From: Gammaproteobacteria bacterium
GTDB lineage: Bacteria > Pseudomonadota > Gammaproteobacteria > Steroidobacterales > Rariloculaceae
NCBI GenBank assembly: GCA_022826245.1
Contig: JAJDVG010000058.1
Location: 62,001-126,000 of the forward strand
DNA: 64,000 nucleotides
Direction: 5' to 3'
Each line of letters begins with the position of its first letter. Position 1 is the stretch's first letter. The notes under the pieces are model-generated. The model was given only the letters and a program-made list of their open reading frames with translations, was not told the origin of the DNA and searched no databases. Made by a program: the position numbers and the translations under genes. Shown in pieces: positions 42,924-52,873 of this stretch.

Positions 42924-43955
42924 ATGGCAGAACAGCTCCTCACCGCCGTCGTCGGCAGTTATCCCCAACCGGACTGGCTCGTCGACCGCGATCTGCTGCG
43001 CAAGTACATGGCGCCGCGTATCCGCGTCGAGCAGATCTGGCGCGTGCCGGAGCCGGAACTCGAGCAGGCGCAGGACGATGCGACGCTCGACGCGATCCGC
43101 GACCAGGAGCGCGCCGGCATCGACATCATCACCGATGGCGAAATCCGGCGCGAGAGCTACTCGAACCGGTTCGCAAACGCCCTGAGCGGCATCGACCCGC
43201 AGCGGCACGGCGAGATCGTCGGGCGCACGGGCGTCAGGGTCCCCGTGCCGCTCGTTTCCGGTCCGATCGAGCGCCGAGAACCCGTCGAAGTTCGCGATCT
43301 GAAGTTCCTGCGCGCACATACCGATCGCAGGATCAAGGTCACGCTGCCGGGTCCGTTCACGATGGCCCGGCAGGCCGTCGACGAGCACTACGGGAGCGAA
43401 GCGAGCCTGGCGTTCGCCTACGCCGATGCGGTCAACGAGGAGGTCCATGCGCTCTTCGGCGCGGGCGCGGATGTCGTGCAGCTCGACGAGCCCTGGCTGC
43501 AGTCGCATGCGGAGCAGGCCCGGCGCCACGGCGTCGCGGCGATCAACCGGGCGCTCGCAAACGCGCCGGGCACGACGGCCGTGCATCTCTGCTTCGGTTA
43601 CGCCGCGCTCGTCAGGAACAAACCTGCCACCGGCTACGCGTTTCTCGCCGAGCTCGAGAATTCCGCCGCCGACCAGGTCTCGATCGAGGCCGCGCAGCCC
43701 GCACTCGACCTCGAGATCCTGCGGTCGCTGCCGTCGAAGACCCTCATGATCGGCGTGCTCGACCTGAACGATCCCGCAGTTGAGACGCCCGAAACCGTCG
43801 CCGTGCGCATTCGCCGGGCCCTCGATGTCCTGCCGCCCGACCGGCTCATCGTCACGCCCGATTGCGGCATGAAGTACCTGCCGCGCGATACAGCCTTCGG
43901 CAAACTCGAATCTCTCGCCGCGGGTGCGGCGATCGTCAGGCGCGAATTACAGTAA
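42924..43955 (+). CDS. MetE C-terminal-like methyltransferase family protein
   Basis: A 343-residue protein of the UROD/MetE fold related to the catalytic half of cobalamin-independent methionine synthase. Visible are the N-terminal VVGSYPQPDWL, the substrate-binding DGEIRRESYSNRF, and zinc-ligand-type positions in VQLDEPWL, HLCFGY and the C-terminal TPDCGMKYLPR. It lacks the N-terminal half of true MetE, so it may transfer a methyl group from a simpler donor or act on another thiol. Divergent from the molybdenum operon. A second protein of the same fold is at 48539. Confidence 0.82.
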   Translation: MAEQLLTAVVGSYPQPDWLVDRDLLRKYMAPRIRVEQIWRVPEPELEQAQDDATLDAIRDQERAGIDIITDGEIRRESYSNRFANALSGIDPQRHGEIVGRTGVRVPVPLVSGPIERREPVEVRDLKFLRAHTDRRIKVTLPGPFTMARQAVDEHYGSEASLAFAYADAVNEEVHALFGAGADVVQLDEPWLQSHAEQARRHGVAAINRALANAPGTTAVHLCFGYAALVRNKPATGYAFLAELENSAADQVSIEAAQPALDLEILRSLPSKTLMIGVLDLNDPAVETPETVAVRIRRALDVLPPDRLIVTPDCGMKYLPRDTAFGKLESLAAGAAIVRRELQ

Positions 43956-44075
43956 CTGCTGAGCCGCCCGCTCGCCCTCTTGCAGCGCGCCGCGGCCGAC
44001 GAGCGTGCCGCCGACGAAGTCGCGCCTGGACATCGGCGCCGCCTTGCCGGGAAATCCTGTTTTCTTGCTTGTCAT
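43947..44075 (-). pseudogene. Remnant of a Tat-signal protein gene (N-terminus only)
   Basis: A 42-residue ORF that starts MTSKKTGFPGKAAPMSRRDFVGGTLVG and stops shortly after. The SRRDFVxGTLVG stretch is the twin-arginine signal that opens exported FAD- or NAD-dependent oxidoreductases; everything downstream of it is missing, and the ORF runs into the 3' end of the MetE-like gene. A good Shine-Dalgarno (AGGAAAC) precedes the ATG. It is thus a deletion remnant, not a shadow ORF. Confidence 0.5.
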
Positions 44076-44241
44076 TCCGGTTTCCTGGTTGATTCGGTCG
44101 CCGTGGCGGTCCAAACGAGACACGGGTCCGTTTATGGCATTGTTTTTTTGGCGGCTCGAACCGCCGCGAACGCCTGCCGGCTTGACTCGACTCGGGAAAC
44201 AACTAAAGATTGCGCACAAGCGAGCCTGCGGAATAACAAGA

Positions 44242-45327
44242 ATGTCCAACGCATCAGACGACTCCACGGAAGGTACTGCGCGTCGCCAGCGGCTCGGTTA
44301 CGTGCAACTCGGCCTGATTTTGGTCGTGGTCGTCGTCGCCCTGTTCCTGGCGAGGGCGCCCGAACGCATGGAGATGGATGTCGGTTCCGGCATCGGGAGT
44401 GCGTCGGGAAGTCCCGTCGTCAGTGTCATCCGTCCGGAACCGACCGAACAGTCGCTTACGGTCGAGCTTACGGGCGGTGTGGAACTCGATGACCGCGTTT
44501 CGGTGATGTCCGAGGTGGCGGGCCGGATCAGCTTCGTGTCCGCGGAATTCAGGAACGGCGGAGCGATTGCCGCGAACGAGCCGATCATCCGGATCGATCC
44601 GACCCGTTACGAGCTTGAACTTGCCGCCGCGCAAGCCCGGGTCGCGGAAGCCGAAGCGGCGGGAGGCGGCGCCGCCGCGCAAGCCGCGCTGCAGAGCGCC
44701 CGGGCGGCGCAGAGCCTGGCCGAGCTTGCGCTCAGTCGAACCGAGATCTCGCTGCCTTACGACGTCACGGTGATCGCCGCCGACGCGAGCGTCGGCGAGC
44801 TGGTCGGGCCGCCCGATTTCGCTGGCGCGCAGGCGATCATGGGAGTCGTCTATCGGCCCGACGCGCTGCTGGTCAGTGCGCCGATCACGCTGGACGACCT
44901 TGCCTATCTGGAGCCCGTGATCGGACGTGCCGCGCGGGTCTACGCGGATGCGGAGGTCTACGACGCCGAGATCGCGCAAATATCTTCCGTGCTCGCGCCG
45001 CAGACGCGTCTGGCGACGGTGTTTCTGACGTTTACGGACGATCAGCCCGCCGATACGCTGCCCCGTCCAAACACGTTCGTCGAGATCGAGATCGCAGGGC
45101 CCGTGTTCGAGAACGTCTACGTACTGCCCGACTCCGTTCTGCAGGAACGAAACTCGGTCTGGGTCGTCAGCGGCGGCGCGCTGACGTCTTTCTCGCCCCG
45201 GGCGATCGGGCGCACGAACGCGGGCCTCGTCGTCGAGGCATTTGACGCCGGAGAAGGGATCCTCGTCGGCACCTTGCCGGGAGCGAGCGAGGGACTGCAA
45301 GTCGAGGTAACGGAAAACGCGCTCTAG
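44242..45327 (+). CDS. RND efflux periplasmic adaptor (membrane fusion protein)
   Basis: A 361-residue adaptor linking an RND pump to an outer-membrane channel. One N-terminal membrane anchor (GYVQLGLILVVVVVALFLA), then the barrel-sandwich halves around a short coiled-coil hairpin rich in Ala (AQARVAEAEAAGGGAAAQAA), the beta-barrel domain and a membrane-proximal end. The ATG at 44242 is the sensible start; the track's 44005 would place unrelated sequence before the anchor. It precedes the pump gene by about 54 nt. No outer-membrane channel gene is adjacent. Confidence 0.88.
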   Translation: MSNASDDSTEGTARRQRLGYVQLGLILVVVVVALFLARAPERMEMDVGSGIGSASGSPVVSVIRPEPTEQSLTVELTGGVELDDRVSVMSEVAGRISFVSAEFRNGGAIAANEPIIRIDPTRYELELAAAQARVAEAEAAGGGAAAQAALQSARAAQSLAELALSRTEISLPYDVTVIAADASVGELVGPPDFAGAQAIMGVVYRPDALLVSAPITLDDLAYLEPVIGRAARVYADAEVYDAEIAQISSVLAPQTRLATVFLTFTDDQPADTLPRPNTFVEIEIAGPVFENVYVLPDSVLQERNSVWVVSGGALTSFSPRAIGRTNAGLVVEAFDAGEGILVGTLPGASEGLQVEVTENAL

Positions 45328-45381
45328 CAGAGTCGTCCGGCCATCGTGCGCCGGTTGCAGAGCGTGGTACCAGGAGCTGCC

Positions 45382-48300
45382 GTGAGATCAGGGCCAATAG
45401 CATATTTTGCCGGCAACCCCGTCGCCGCCAACATGCTCATGGCGTTCTTCATTGTCGGCGGCCTGATCGCCGGATCCAACCTCGCCGTTCAGAGTCTTCC
45501 CGATCTCGATCTCAGAACCGTGACCGTGACGGTCGCGTCCCCCGGCTCGTCTCCGCAGGAGGTTGAGGAGGACATCGTTCGCCGGCTCGAGGAGAACGTG
45601 ATCGGCCTGCCCGGTACCGAGCGGGTCGTGGCAACCGCCTATGAAGGCCTTGGCGAAGTCAGGATCGAGCTTGCGACCTTCGCCAACGCCGACTCCGTTC
45701 TCGGCGACGTGCAAAGCGCGGTGGATCGTATCGAGAACTTCCCGCCGGCTACGGCCGAACAACCGGAAGTCGAGTACGCGCGACTGGACATCGAGGTCAT
45801 GACTCTCGCGGTATCGTCCGCGTCGTCCGCCGAGAACGACCTGCGGCTTGCGGCCGAGGATCTGCGCGAGCACCTGCTCGAGTTGCCGTCGGTCTCCCAG
45901 GTGTCGCTGCTCGGCACCCGGGACCGTGAGATTTCCATCGAACTGAGCGAAGAGGACCTGCGGCGAAACCGGCTCTCCTTCAACCAGATCTCCGACGCCG
46001 TGCGGCGGGCGTCGCTCAACATGACCTTCGGCGAGCTGCGCACGGGCTCGGGAGGCCTGATCCTGCATACGGATTCGAAACGGCAGGTCGGCGCAGAGTT
46101 CGAGGACATTCCGCTGATTACCCGGCTCGACGGAACCATCGTCACGCTCGGGGACGTGGCGACGATCCGCGACGGGTTCGTCGACGCGGACATCGTCGCG
46201 CGGGTGGATGGCGACCCGGCCGTGTTCGTCCGCGTCGACGCCGCGGAGCAACAGTCGATCGTGGCGATGGGCGAGGAGATCACGGAGCGCCTCGCCGACT
46301 ACGCGCCCCCCGCCGGCATCACGGTGGCGCTCTGGAACGACCGCGCGAGCGAGGCGATCGATCGGATATCGCTGATCATGCAGAACGTGATCATCGGTGT
46401 CCTTCTGGTGTTCCTTTCCCTCATTGTCTTCTTCGATCTGCGCGTCGCGGTCTGGATCACCGTGGGCATTCCCCTGGCGTTTCTGGGTTCCCTGGTGTTC
46501 TTCAATCCGCTGGGCCTGACGCTCAATCTCGGCACGATATTCGCATTCTTCCTCATGGTTGGAATTGTCGTCGACGACGCCGTGGTGGTCGGCGAGGCCA
46601 TCGCCGCGGAACGGGAAACCGGCAAGGGCGGGGTCGAGGCCGCGATTTCCGGAGCACGAATGATGGTCGGCCCGATCACGATCGGCGCCGTCACGACGAT
46701 TCTCGCCTTCCTGCCGCTGCTCTTCGTCACGCCGATCAGACTGCAGATCGTCAACGTCTTTCCGTACGTCGCGATCGTCGTGCTGCTCGTTTCGCTCATC
46801 GAGGCTTTCTTTATCCTGCCCTCGCACCTGTCGCATGCCGGGAACTGGAGCATTCCGCCGCTCAGCACGTTTCAGGCCCGGGTACGGAACCGTCTGAACG
46901 CGCTGCGCGACAACGTTGTGGCGCCTGCCGTCTCCTGGTCGGTACGCCGCGTCTGGTTCGCGCCGATCTGCAGTATCCTGCTCGCCGTCTTCGCCCTGAT
47001 GCTGATGCGCGTCGACGCCGTTCGGGTCGTGTTCTTCGATGATGTGATCAACGCCGCCCAGGACCTTCAGGTGGACCTGACCCTGCCGATCGGCACGCCG
47101 TTCGAGACGACACTGGCAACCGCGCAGCGATTCGTGGATGCCGCGGAACAGATCAACGACCGGAGTGACGGGACGCCCGTCGATTCGGTCAGCGTCATGG
47201 TCGGCAACTGGTTCGCGGCGCCGAACTTCGTGTTGACGTCGATCAACAGCCACCTGGCTTCCGTCGTGGTGCACCTCAACGATCGGTCGTTGCGAGATTC
47301 GTCCATACAGGACGTTCAGCGGCAGTTGCGCGAAAACGTCGGAGACGTGTCCTACCTCGAGGACATCAGGTTCTACACCGGGAATCAGCGGCCGGCTTCG
47401 GGCATCGCCTATGCCCTCAAGCACGACGATCCCGACATCCTGCTGCAGGCAAGCAATGAACTGAGTTCGCGGCTGACCACCATGCCGGGGGTCTACGGAA
47501 TCTCGAACAGCCAGGCGCTCGGCAAACGGCACCTGGCGATCGAACTCACGCCGGAGGGACTGGCCGCAGGACTCACGCCGGGATTGATCGGCGCACAGTT
47601 GCGCTCGAGCTTCCATGGCGCGGTCGTGCAGCGGATTCAGCGCGGCGCCGACGAAATCAAGGTCGTCGTGCGCTACCCGGAGGACAGGCGTCAGAGCCTG
47701 CGCGAACTTGCGAGCGAACGGATCTTCCGGCCCGGCAGAAATCCGGGCGGCGCCGGCGTTCCGGGCGGCGGCGGAGAGGTTCCGCTGTCGGCCGTGGCGA
47801 ACCTGATCGAGCGGCGCGACCTGTCGACGCTGGTCAGTATCGATGGCCGGCCGACCGCACGGGTAACCGGCGAGGCCGATGCGGCTGTCATCACACCGCT
47901 GCAGGCCCGGCGTCAGATCGACGAGGTGCTGTTACCGGAACTGTTCGCAGCCTACCCCGGCCTCGTCGTCGAGCCCGACGGCAGCGCGCGGGAAGAGCAG
48001 GGCATGCTCGCAACGCTTGGCGTCCTCATTCCGCTCGTGCTCATCGCGATGTACGTGCTCATCGCGGCCTTCCTTCGCAGTTACTGGAAGCCGCTGGTCG
48101 CCGTCGTCGGCATTCCGGTTGCGTTCGCAGGTTCCGTGCTCGGCCACTGGATACTGGGATGGGACTACGGGTTCATGTCCCTGTTCGGCCTGATCGGTGT
48201 CGCGGGCGTCATCGTGAACGACGCGCTCGTGCTCATGGATCGCTACAACAGCCTGCGGCGCGAGAACGAGATGCTGCCGGCGATCGCCGCGGCATCGGCC

Positions 48301-48507
48301 GCGACGCGGCATCGTTTCCGTGCGGTATTCCTGACGAGCCTGACGACGATTCTCGCGCTCGCGCCGCTGGTCTACGAGCGCAGCGACGAACTCATGTTCC
48401 TCGTGCCGTTCGTCGTCAGCATGCTCGGCGGGCTCGTGTTCTCGGGCCTCTTCATCCTGTTCCTGCTGCCGTCGCTCGTGATGATCGCGGAGGCGGGCAG
48501 GGAATAA
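45382..48507 (+). CDS. RND efflux transporter permease (AcrB/HAE-like)
   Basis: A 1041-residue inner-membrane pump with the RND layout: helix 1 (PIAYFAGNPVAANMLMAFF), a large porter domain, helices 2-6, a second helix and porter domain, helices 8-12. The helix-4 proton relay motif reads GIVVDDAVVVGEAI (two Asp). Substrates are unknown; the porter sequence does not resemble a specific characterised drug pump. The GTG at 45382 has AGGAG 8 nt upstream and begins the standard N-terminus; the track's 45346 adds 12 residues without a ribosome site. Operon with the adaptor. Confidence 0.9.
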   Translation: MRSGPIAYFAGNPVAANMLMAFFIVGGLIAGSNLAVQSLPDLDLRTVTVTVASPGSSPQEVEEDIVRRLEENVIGLPGTERVVATAYEGLGEVRIELATFANADSVLGDVQSAVDRIENFPPATAEQPEVEYARLDIEVMTLAVSSASSAENDLRLAAEDLREHLLELPSVSQVSLLGTRDREISIELSEEDLRRNRLSFNQISDAVRRASLNMTFGELRTGSGGLILHTDSKRQVGAEFEDIPLITRLDGTIVTLGDVATIRDGFVDADIVARVDGDPAVFVRVDAAEQQSIVAMGEEITERLADYAPPAGITVALWNDRASEAIDRISLIMQNVIIGVLLVFLSLIVFFDLRVAVWITVGIPLAFLGSLVFFNPLGLTLNLGTIFAFFLMVGIVVDDAVVVGEAIAAERETGKGGVEAAISGARMMVGPITIGAVTTILAFLPLLFVTPIRLQIVNVFPYVAIVVLLVSLIEAFFILPSHLSHAGNWSIPPLSTFQARVRNRLNALRDNVVAPAVSWSVRRVWFAPICSILLAVFALMLMRVDAVRVVFFDDVINAAQDLQVDLTLPIGTPFETTLATAQRFVDAAEQINDRSDGTPVDSVSVMVGNWFAAPNFVLTSINSHLASVVVHLNDRSLRDSSIQDVQRQLRENVGDVSYLEDIRFYTGNQRPASGIAYALKHDDPDILLQASNELSSRLTTMPGVYGISNSQALGKRHLAIELTPEGLAAGLTPGLIGAQLRSSFHGAVVQRIQRGADEIKVVVRYPEDRRQSLRELASERIFRPGRNPGGAGVPGGGGEVPLSAVANLIERRDLSTLVSIDGRPTARVTGEADAAVITPLQARRQIDEVLLPELFAAYPGLVVEPDGSAREEQGMLATLGVLIPLVLIAMYVLIAAFLRSYWKPLVAVVGIPVAFAGSVLGHWILGWDYGFMSLFGLIGVAGVIVNDALVLMDRYNSLRRENEMLPAIAAASAATRHRFRAVFLTSLTTILALAPLVYERSDELMFLVPFVVSMLGGLVFSGLFILFLLPSLVMIAEAGRE

Positions 48508-48538
48508 TCGAACAGCCGCTGTACGCGGCCCCGATTGC

Positions 48539-49564
48539 TCAGTGCATGCCGGCAGGTTCCGCCGAACACTCGGCGTGAATCCCGATCAGATGTTCGACCT
48601 GCTCGACGGTACGCTGCCGCGCGATGCCGCATTCGGTCGCAATGCCGAACTCCGGTACATACTTGCTCGCGGTGGCGATGCGCCTGTCGGTCGCTTCGGG
48701 ACCGTCGTCGTGCACCACGCCGAGGTAGATTTCCGTATCAGGATCGAGCTTGAGCTCGCGGAACGGTTCGAAGAAAGCCTCGTCGTTGCGCTCGATCGGT
48801 ACGGGCATGTGCATGAAGGCCAGAGGGTGTTCGGCAGCCCGGGCGATGGCGTTCGCGAGGCTGACCATGGCCGATGCGTCGACCGGTTCGATGAAGTGCT
48901 TCGCGTCGAAGTCGCCGTAACACAGGTGGATGCCCAGCTCGACGTCCGCGGGAATCGCATCGCAGAGCTTGCCGAGTGACGCGGGAATGATCTGTTCCTT
49001 GTTCGGCAACGGCGGCACGATCGAAGGCTGACCGTCCCAGATCACCATCTCGACGCACACGTCCCACTGAATCGACAGATCGTCATGCGGGATCGCCGTG
49101 CAGATGTTCTGCGCTTCCGCGATCATCGCCCGTTCGTAGGCCGCAAGCACCGGGAACATGCCCTCGCCGCGTACGAGCGCGGTGACGACCGCGGCCGGCG
49201 TCGGCAGGCTGACCTGAAAGCGCACATCCCGGGCGATGTCGCCGCGGTCGCGCGCCGCACAGAAATCCTGATACGAGATACGCGCTTCGCGGCAGTAGCC
49301 CAGTTCGCCGAATCGGATGTCCTCAGGGTTGACGCCGGGCGCAAGTTCGACCGGAGTGATGTCCATCGCGTCGCCGACCGGCCGCAGGTAAGGGCTCGCG
49401 CGAAACAGCGGCACCTGCCAACTGACCCAGAGCCGCCGGCCGCCGGGCTCGCCGTCCGGAAGACGCTTCAGCCGCCGGCCGAGCTGTGGGCCGCAGGTCC
49501 TGAATACGTCATCGACGCTGTCGAGCGCGATGCTGCCGACGAAATGTACGCGACTCGGTTGCAT
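48539..49564 (-). CDS. Uncharacterised UROD/MetE-like fold protein
   Basis: A 341-residue protein whose closest fold is the cobalamin-independent methionine synthase/UROD superfamily. It has the N-terminal VHFVGSIAL, RRLPDGEPGGRRLWV-like substrate loop, a possible zinc site in GIHLCYGDFDAKH and a late Cys in TECGIARQR. Specific function unknown. Convergent with the RND pump gene (31 nt apart) and upstream of nothing on its strand; 102 nt separate it from the amidohydrolase gene. Confidence 0.72.
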   Translation of the reverse strand: MQPSRVHFVGSIALDSVDDVFRTCGPQLGRRLKRLPDGEPGGRRLWVSWQVPLFRASPYLRPVGDAMDITPVELAPGVNPEDIRFGELGYCREARISYQDFCAARDRGDIARDVRFQVSLPTPAAVVTALVRGEGMFPVLAAYERAMIAEAQNICTAIPHDDLSIQWDVCVEMVIWDGQPSIVPPLPNKEQIIPASLGKLCDAIPADVELGIHLCYGDFDAKHFIEPVDASAMVSLANAIARAAEHPLAFMHMPVPIERNDEAFFEPFRELKLDPDTEIYLGVVHDDGPEATDRRIATASKYVPEFGIATECGIARQRTVEQVEHLIGIHAECSAEPAGMH

Positions 49565-49666
49565 GTCAATGCTCCATTGGTAGACGCCGCGCTAGGCGCA
49601 GCAATCGTGTGTTGCTTGTGTCGGGCACGATCCGCCGCGGCTTGCTGCGGTGCGATGCCGTGCTCG

Positions 49667-50929
49667 TTACCGTTTGAACACCTCGCCGCCCTTCATGACG
49701 AAGTGCACGCGCCCGAACTCGTCCACATCGTCGCGCGGGTCGCCGGGTACGGCGATGATGTCGGCGTACTTGCCGGGCTCGATGGAGCCCAGGTTGTCCC
49801 ACTGGTTCAACAGCATCGCCGCGCTCCTGGTGGCGCTCACGATGGCCTCGGCGGCCGGCATGCCGCCTTCCGTCATGTAGACGAACTCCCGCCAGTTGTC
49901 GCCGTGCGGCGACACGCCCGTATCCGTGCCGAACGCGATCGGCACGCCCGTCCGGTACGCCCGGGCAAAGGTACCGGCGATCACGGGGCCGATCTCCGCG
50001 GCTTTGGAACGCACCACCTCCGAGAAAAAGCCGTCGACCTGGGCCATCTCTTCCACGAATTTGCCGGCGATGATGGTCGGTACGAACCAGGTGCCGCGCT
50101 CCTTCATGAGCTGCATGACCTCATCGGACATGAAGGTGCCATGCTCGATCGAATCGACGCCTGCGACCACGGCGCGCCGCATGCCTTCGGCGCCGTGGGC
50201 ATGGGCAGCCACCCGAAATCCGTAATCCCGGGCCGCGGCGACAATGGCTTCGATCTCCGCCACGGTGAACTGCGGGTTCTCGCCGCTTGCGGCCTGACTC
50301 AGCACGCCGCCGGTGGCGGTGAGCTTGATCAGGTCCGAGCCTTCCTGGTAGCGGGCGCGCACGGCCTGGTAGGCATCGTCCACGCCGTTGACGACGCCCT
50401 CCGCAGGCCCTGGAACACTGCGCAATTCGCTGTTGACGCCGTTGCTCGGGTCGGCGTGTCCGCCGGTGGTGGCGAGACTCTTGCCGGCAGTGAAGATGCG
50501 CGGCCCGACGATGTGGCCTTCGGCGACCGCCCGGCGGATCGACTGGGCCACGCCATTGTCCGTGCCGAGATCGCGGACCGTGGTGAATCCCGCCATGAGC
50601 GTGCGCTCGGCGTAGGGAACCGCCCGCAACGCCATGTCGGCGGGTTCGAGCGTAAAGCTCTCGAGGAATCGGTCGGGGTTTTGCTCGCTGCCGATGTGCA
50701 CGTGCATATCGATCCAGCCGGGCATGACGAAGGCGTCGGTCAGGTCGATGTCGGGCGCGCCCACGTAGCCCGTCTGCACGGACGTGATGCGATCGCCGTC
50801 CACCACGATGGTTGCACCGTCGATCACTTCGCCGGCGGCTGCGTCGAACAGCAGGCCTGCGTGAATGACGGTCTGGGCCCAGCCGCTGCCGGACAGGAGC
50901 AGTGCTGATACAAGGGCGAAGAATCTCAT
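49667..50929 (-). CDS. Secreted metal-dependent amidohydrolase
   Basis: A 420-residue exported TIM-barrel hydrolase (imidazolonepropionase/prolidase-like). Signal peptide FFALVSALLLSGSGWAQ; metal ligands in IDMHVHIG, the carboxylated-Lys-like DLIKLTATGG, HAHG, SIEHGT and the late Asp in FGTDTG. Known relatives cleave Xaa-Pro dipeptides or cyclic amides in the periplasm. GAGGAAAC precedes the ATG. Same strand as the TPR lipoprotein gene upstream (67 nt). Confidence 0.9.
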   Translation of the reverse strand: MRFFALVSALLLSGSGWAQTVIHAGLLFDAAAGEVIDGATIVVDGDRITSVQTGYVGAPDIDLTDAFVMPGWIDMHVHIGSEQNPDRFLESFTLEPADMALRAVPYAERTLMAGFTTVRDLGTDNGVAQSIRRAVAEGHIVGPRIFTAGKSLATTGGHADPSNGVNSELRSVPGPAEGVVNGVDDAYQAVRARYQEGSDLIKLTATGGVLSQAASGENPQFTVAEIEAIVAAARDYGFRVAAHAHGAEGMRRAVVAGVDSIEHGTFMSDEVMQLMKERGTWFVPTIIAGKFVEEMAQVDGFFSEVVRSKAAEIGPVIAGTFARAYRTGVPIAFGTDTGVSPHGDNWREFVYMTEGGMPAAEAIVSATRSAAMLLNQWDNLGSIEPGKYADIIAVPGDPRDDVDEFGRVHFVMKGGEVFKR

Positions 50930-50996
50930 GACGTTTCCTCGTTCGTGTTCGGTCAGACTGGATATCGCGTAGCGGATGAGAACGTTCTACCGTCGG

Positions 50997-52553
50997 TCAG
51001 CCGCTCGCGTTTATTTCCTCGACCGCAATGCGTGAACGCGTCTTGTTGACGGCGCGTTCGAGGGTCATGTTGTAGTAGCGGACAGCTTCCGCGTTCTCGC
51101 CCATCGCCCGCAGTGCGTCGCCGGCGGCCTCACCGGCGGGCTGCACGATGGTTGGCGGGCCGATGAACGGCGGCAGCGAATGCTCCATCGCGGCCGCGGC
51201 CTTGAGCCGTTCGATGCCTTCCTCGGCATTGCCCTGCGCGATCAGCAACTGTCCCTGACCGATATCCTTCAGCACGCGAGGTATGGCGGCGCCCCCTCCG
51301 GGTCCGGGGCTCTCGGCGATTACGATCGCGTCCACCTCGGCCGCCATGGTGTCCAGGTCGTTGTTCGCCAAAGCCCGGCGAGCGCGGATGTAGTGCTCTG
51401 TCGCGCTTTGCATCGGGTTCACCTGGCCGAGGTCGACCTCGACATCGAGCAGGGGGTCGTTCCAATCGCCGGTTTCGATCGCGAGAAACGCGCGGCCCAT
51501 GATGAGCTGCCCGTTGGCCAGGTTGTCGCCGGCCTCGATCTGACTGGCCAGGTAGTCGAGCATTTCGCGGGCCTCATCGAACTCGTGCAACTGGATGTGC
51601 GAATAGAGCAGCCAGCTATGGGTGTGATAAGCCTCGTTGCGGGCCAGCATGCCGCCGCGATCCGCACGCCGGGCGATGGAGGCGTCGTAGGCGCGCCGGT
51701 TGAGGTCGCGCGTGCCCTCGAAATCCCCGAGCCCGAGAAAGATGTGCGACGGCATATGCAGTGCGTGCACGGCATCGGGAGCTACGTTGGCGTAGACGCG
51801 CGCCGAGCGCAGTCCCAGCGGCGCGTGTATCGGGTCGTCGTAGCTGTGGATGTTGTAGTGCAGGGCGCCGGGATGCAGCGGGTTCCTGTCGAGGATCTCC
51901 TCGGTGACCGCCGCTGCGCGCATGAACTTGTCGAACTCCCGCCCGTCGTGGCTCGTCGTCAGGATCGCAAGCGCGTAGAACGCGCCTGCATCGAGATCGT
52001 CGGGCCAGCGTTCGTAGATGTCGCCCATCATCTCGGCGTAGTCCGTCTCGATCTCGAGTTCGGTCCCATCTTCGGAGAAGAGCCGGTGGGCGGCTGCCAT
52101 GTACGCCCGTTCACGCTCCGTGGGAGCGAGTTCCAGCCGTTCCTCGGGCGTGGGGGCCAGTTTCTCCAGGGCCGCGCGTCCGGCCGCCAGGTCTTCGCGG
52201 TTCCAGAGCGGCTGCTTCTGAGTCAGGGCCTCGCCCCAGTAGGCCATGTAGAAGTCGGGGTCGATTTCCTGCGCCTCGCGAAAAGTCTCGCGCGAGTCTT
52301 CGAACTCGAAGTTGTGCAACTGCAGGAGTCCACGCAGGAACACCGGGTAAGCCTCGGCGGAACCCGTGGCTTCGAAGTCGGTGACGCCGTATGTCGTCGG
52401 CTCTTCGGTCGCTGCCACAGCGACGTCGCTCGACGATGCGTCGGATGCGGCTCCGGTCGCGGTGTCGGCCGCGGCTGCCGGCGGCGAAACCTCCGAATCA
52501 GAACATCCCGTTACGATCATCAGGGCGAGTGCGCTGGCAAGTAGTCTCCACAT
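50997..52553 (-). CDS. TPR-type lipoprotein
   Basis: A 518-residue exported protein. The signal ends in a lipobox (LALMIVTGCS), so it should be lipid-anchored in the envelope. After an Ala/Ser/Asp linker there are tetratricopeptide-like helical repeats (FEDSRETFREAQEIDPDFYMAYWG in part, ALHYNIHSYDDP, HMPSHIFLGLGDFEG). The His-rich HYNIHSYD and HMPSH motifs recur in this family of unknown function. Start at the ATG at 52553 with GGAGG upstream; the 600-residue track ORF adds upstream noise. A TATAAT box lies about 45 nt upstream. Confidence 0.82.
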   Translation of the reverse strand: MWRLLASALALMIVTGCSDSEVSPPAAAADTATGAASDASSSDVAVAATEEPTTYGVTDFEATGSAEAYPVFLRGLLQLHNFEFEDSRETFREAQEIDPDFYMAYWGEALTQKQPLWNREDLAAGRAALEKLAPTPEERLELAPTERERAYMAAAHRLFSEDGTELEIETDYAEMMGDIYERWPDDLDAGAFYALAILTTSHDGREFDKFMRAAAVTEEILDRNPLHPGALHYNIHSYDDPIHAPLGLRSARVYANVAPDAVHALHMPSHIFLGLGDFEGTRDLNRRAYDASIARRADRGGMLARNEAYHTHSWLLYSHIQLHEFDEAREMLDYLASQIEAGDNLANGQLIMGRAFLAIETGDWNDPLLDVEVDLGQVNPMQSATEHYIRARRALANNDLDTMAAEVDAIVIAESPGPGGGAAIPRVLKDIGQGQLLIAQGNAEEGIERLKAAAAMEHSLPPFIGPPTIVQPAGEAAGDALRAMGENAEAVRYYNMTLERAVNKTRSRIAVEEINASG

Positions 52554-52873
52554 GTCCGTACGCCTCCGTTCTATTGCGGTTTTTCGGTTCGGAGGTCGAT
52601 TATAGCGACACGACAGGCGCAAGCCGTGAGGGTCATGGAACGGCGGTATCCGGGCGGCTGCACGCCCTGCGGCTGCGGCGCCCGCCGCATGCGCGGCGTC
52701 GCCAGCCTCTGCCGGGCGCGCGAGAATGATGTTGGCCGCCGACCTCCGCCGGGCAAGCGGGAGCCACGCTGCTGGCCGCCCTGTCAATTGGCGCCGCATA
52801 TGCCGCCTGATTTAGACTCCGGCGGGCCGGTTCGCAGCCATTTCGCGCTCATGTCATCAGTTCCGTACAGCGC
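52554..52873. other. 320-bp divergent intergenic region
   Basis: Non-coding space between the TPR lipoprotein (minus) and the DUF1549/DUF1553 protein (plus). It contains a TATAAT on the minus strand near the lipoprotein start and, near the plus-strand gene, TTGGCG followed by a TAGACT-like box at about 52813. The middle is GC-rich with no ORF or repeat that I can support. Confidence 0.5.
52599..52604 (-). promoter_or_regulatory. TATAAT -10 element of the TPR lipoprotein gene
   Basis: A perfect TATAAT about 45 nt upstream of the lipoprotein ATG on the minus strand. No convincing -35 box lies at the usual distance, so the promoter may need an activator. Confidence 0.4.

Noticed and set aside
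44150-44170. Intrinsic terminator (T7 run next to GGCGG-CCGCC hairpin)
   Set aside because: The T-run precedes the hairpin on the plus strand and is A-rich after it on the minus strand, so neither orientation fits.
45388-47616. 742-residue minus-strand ORF opposite the RND pump
   Set aside because: Highly charged repetitive composition typical of antisense translation of a GC-rich gene.
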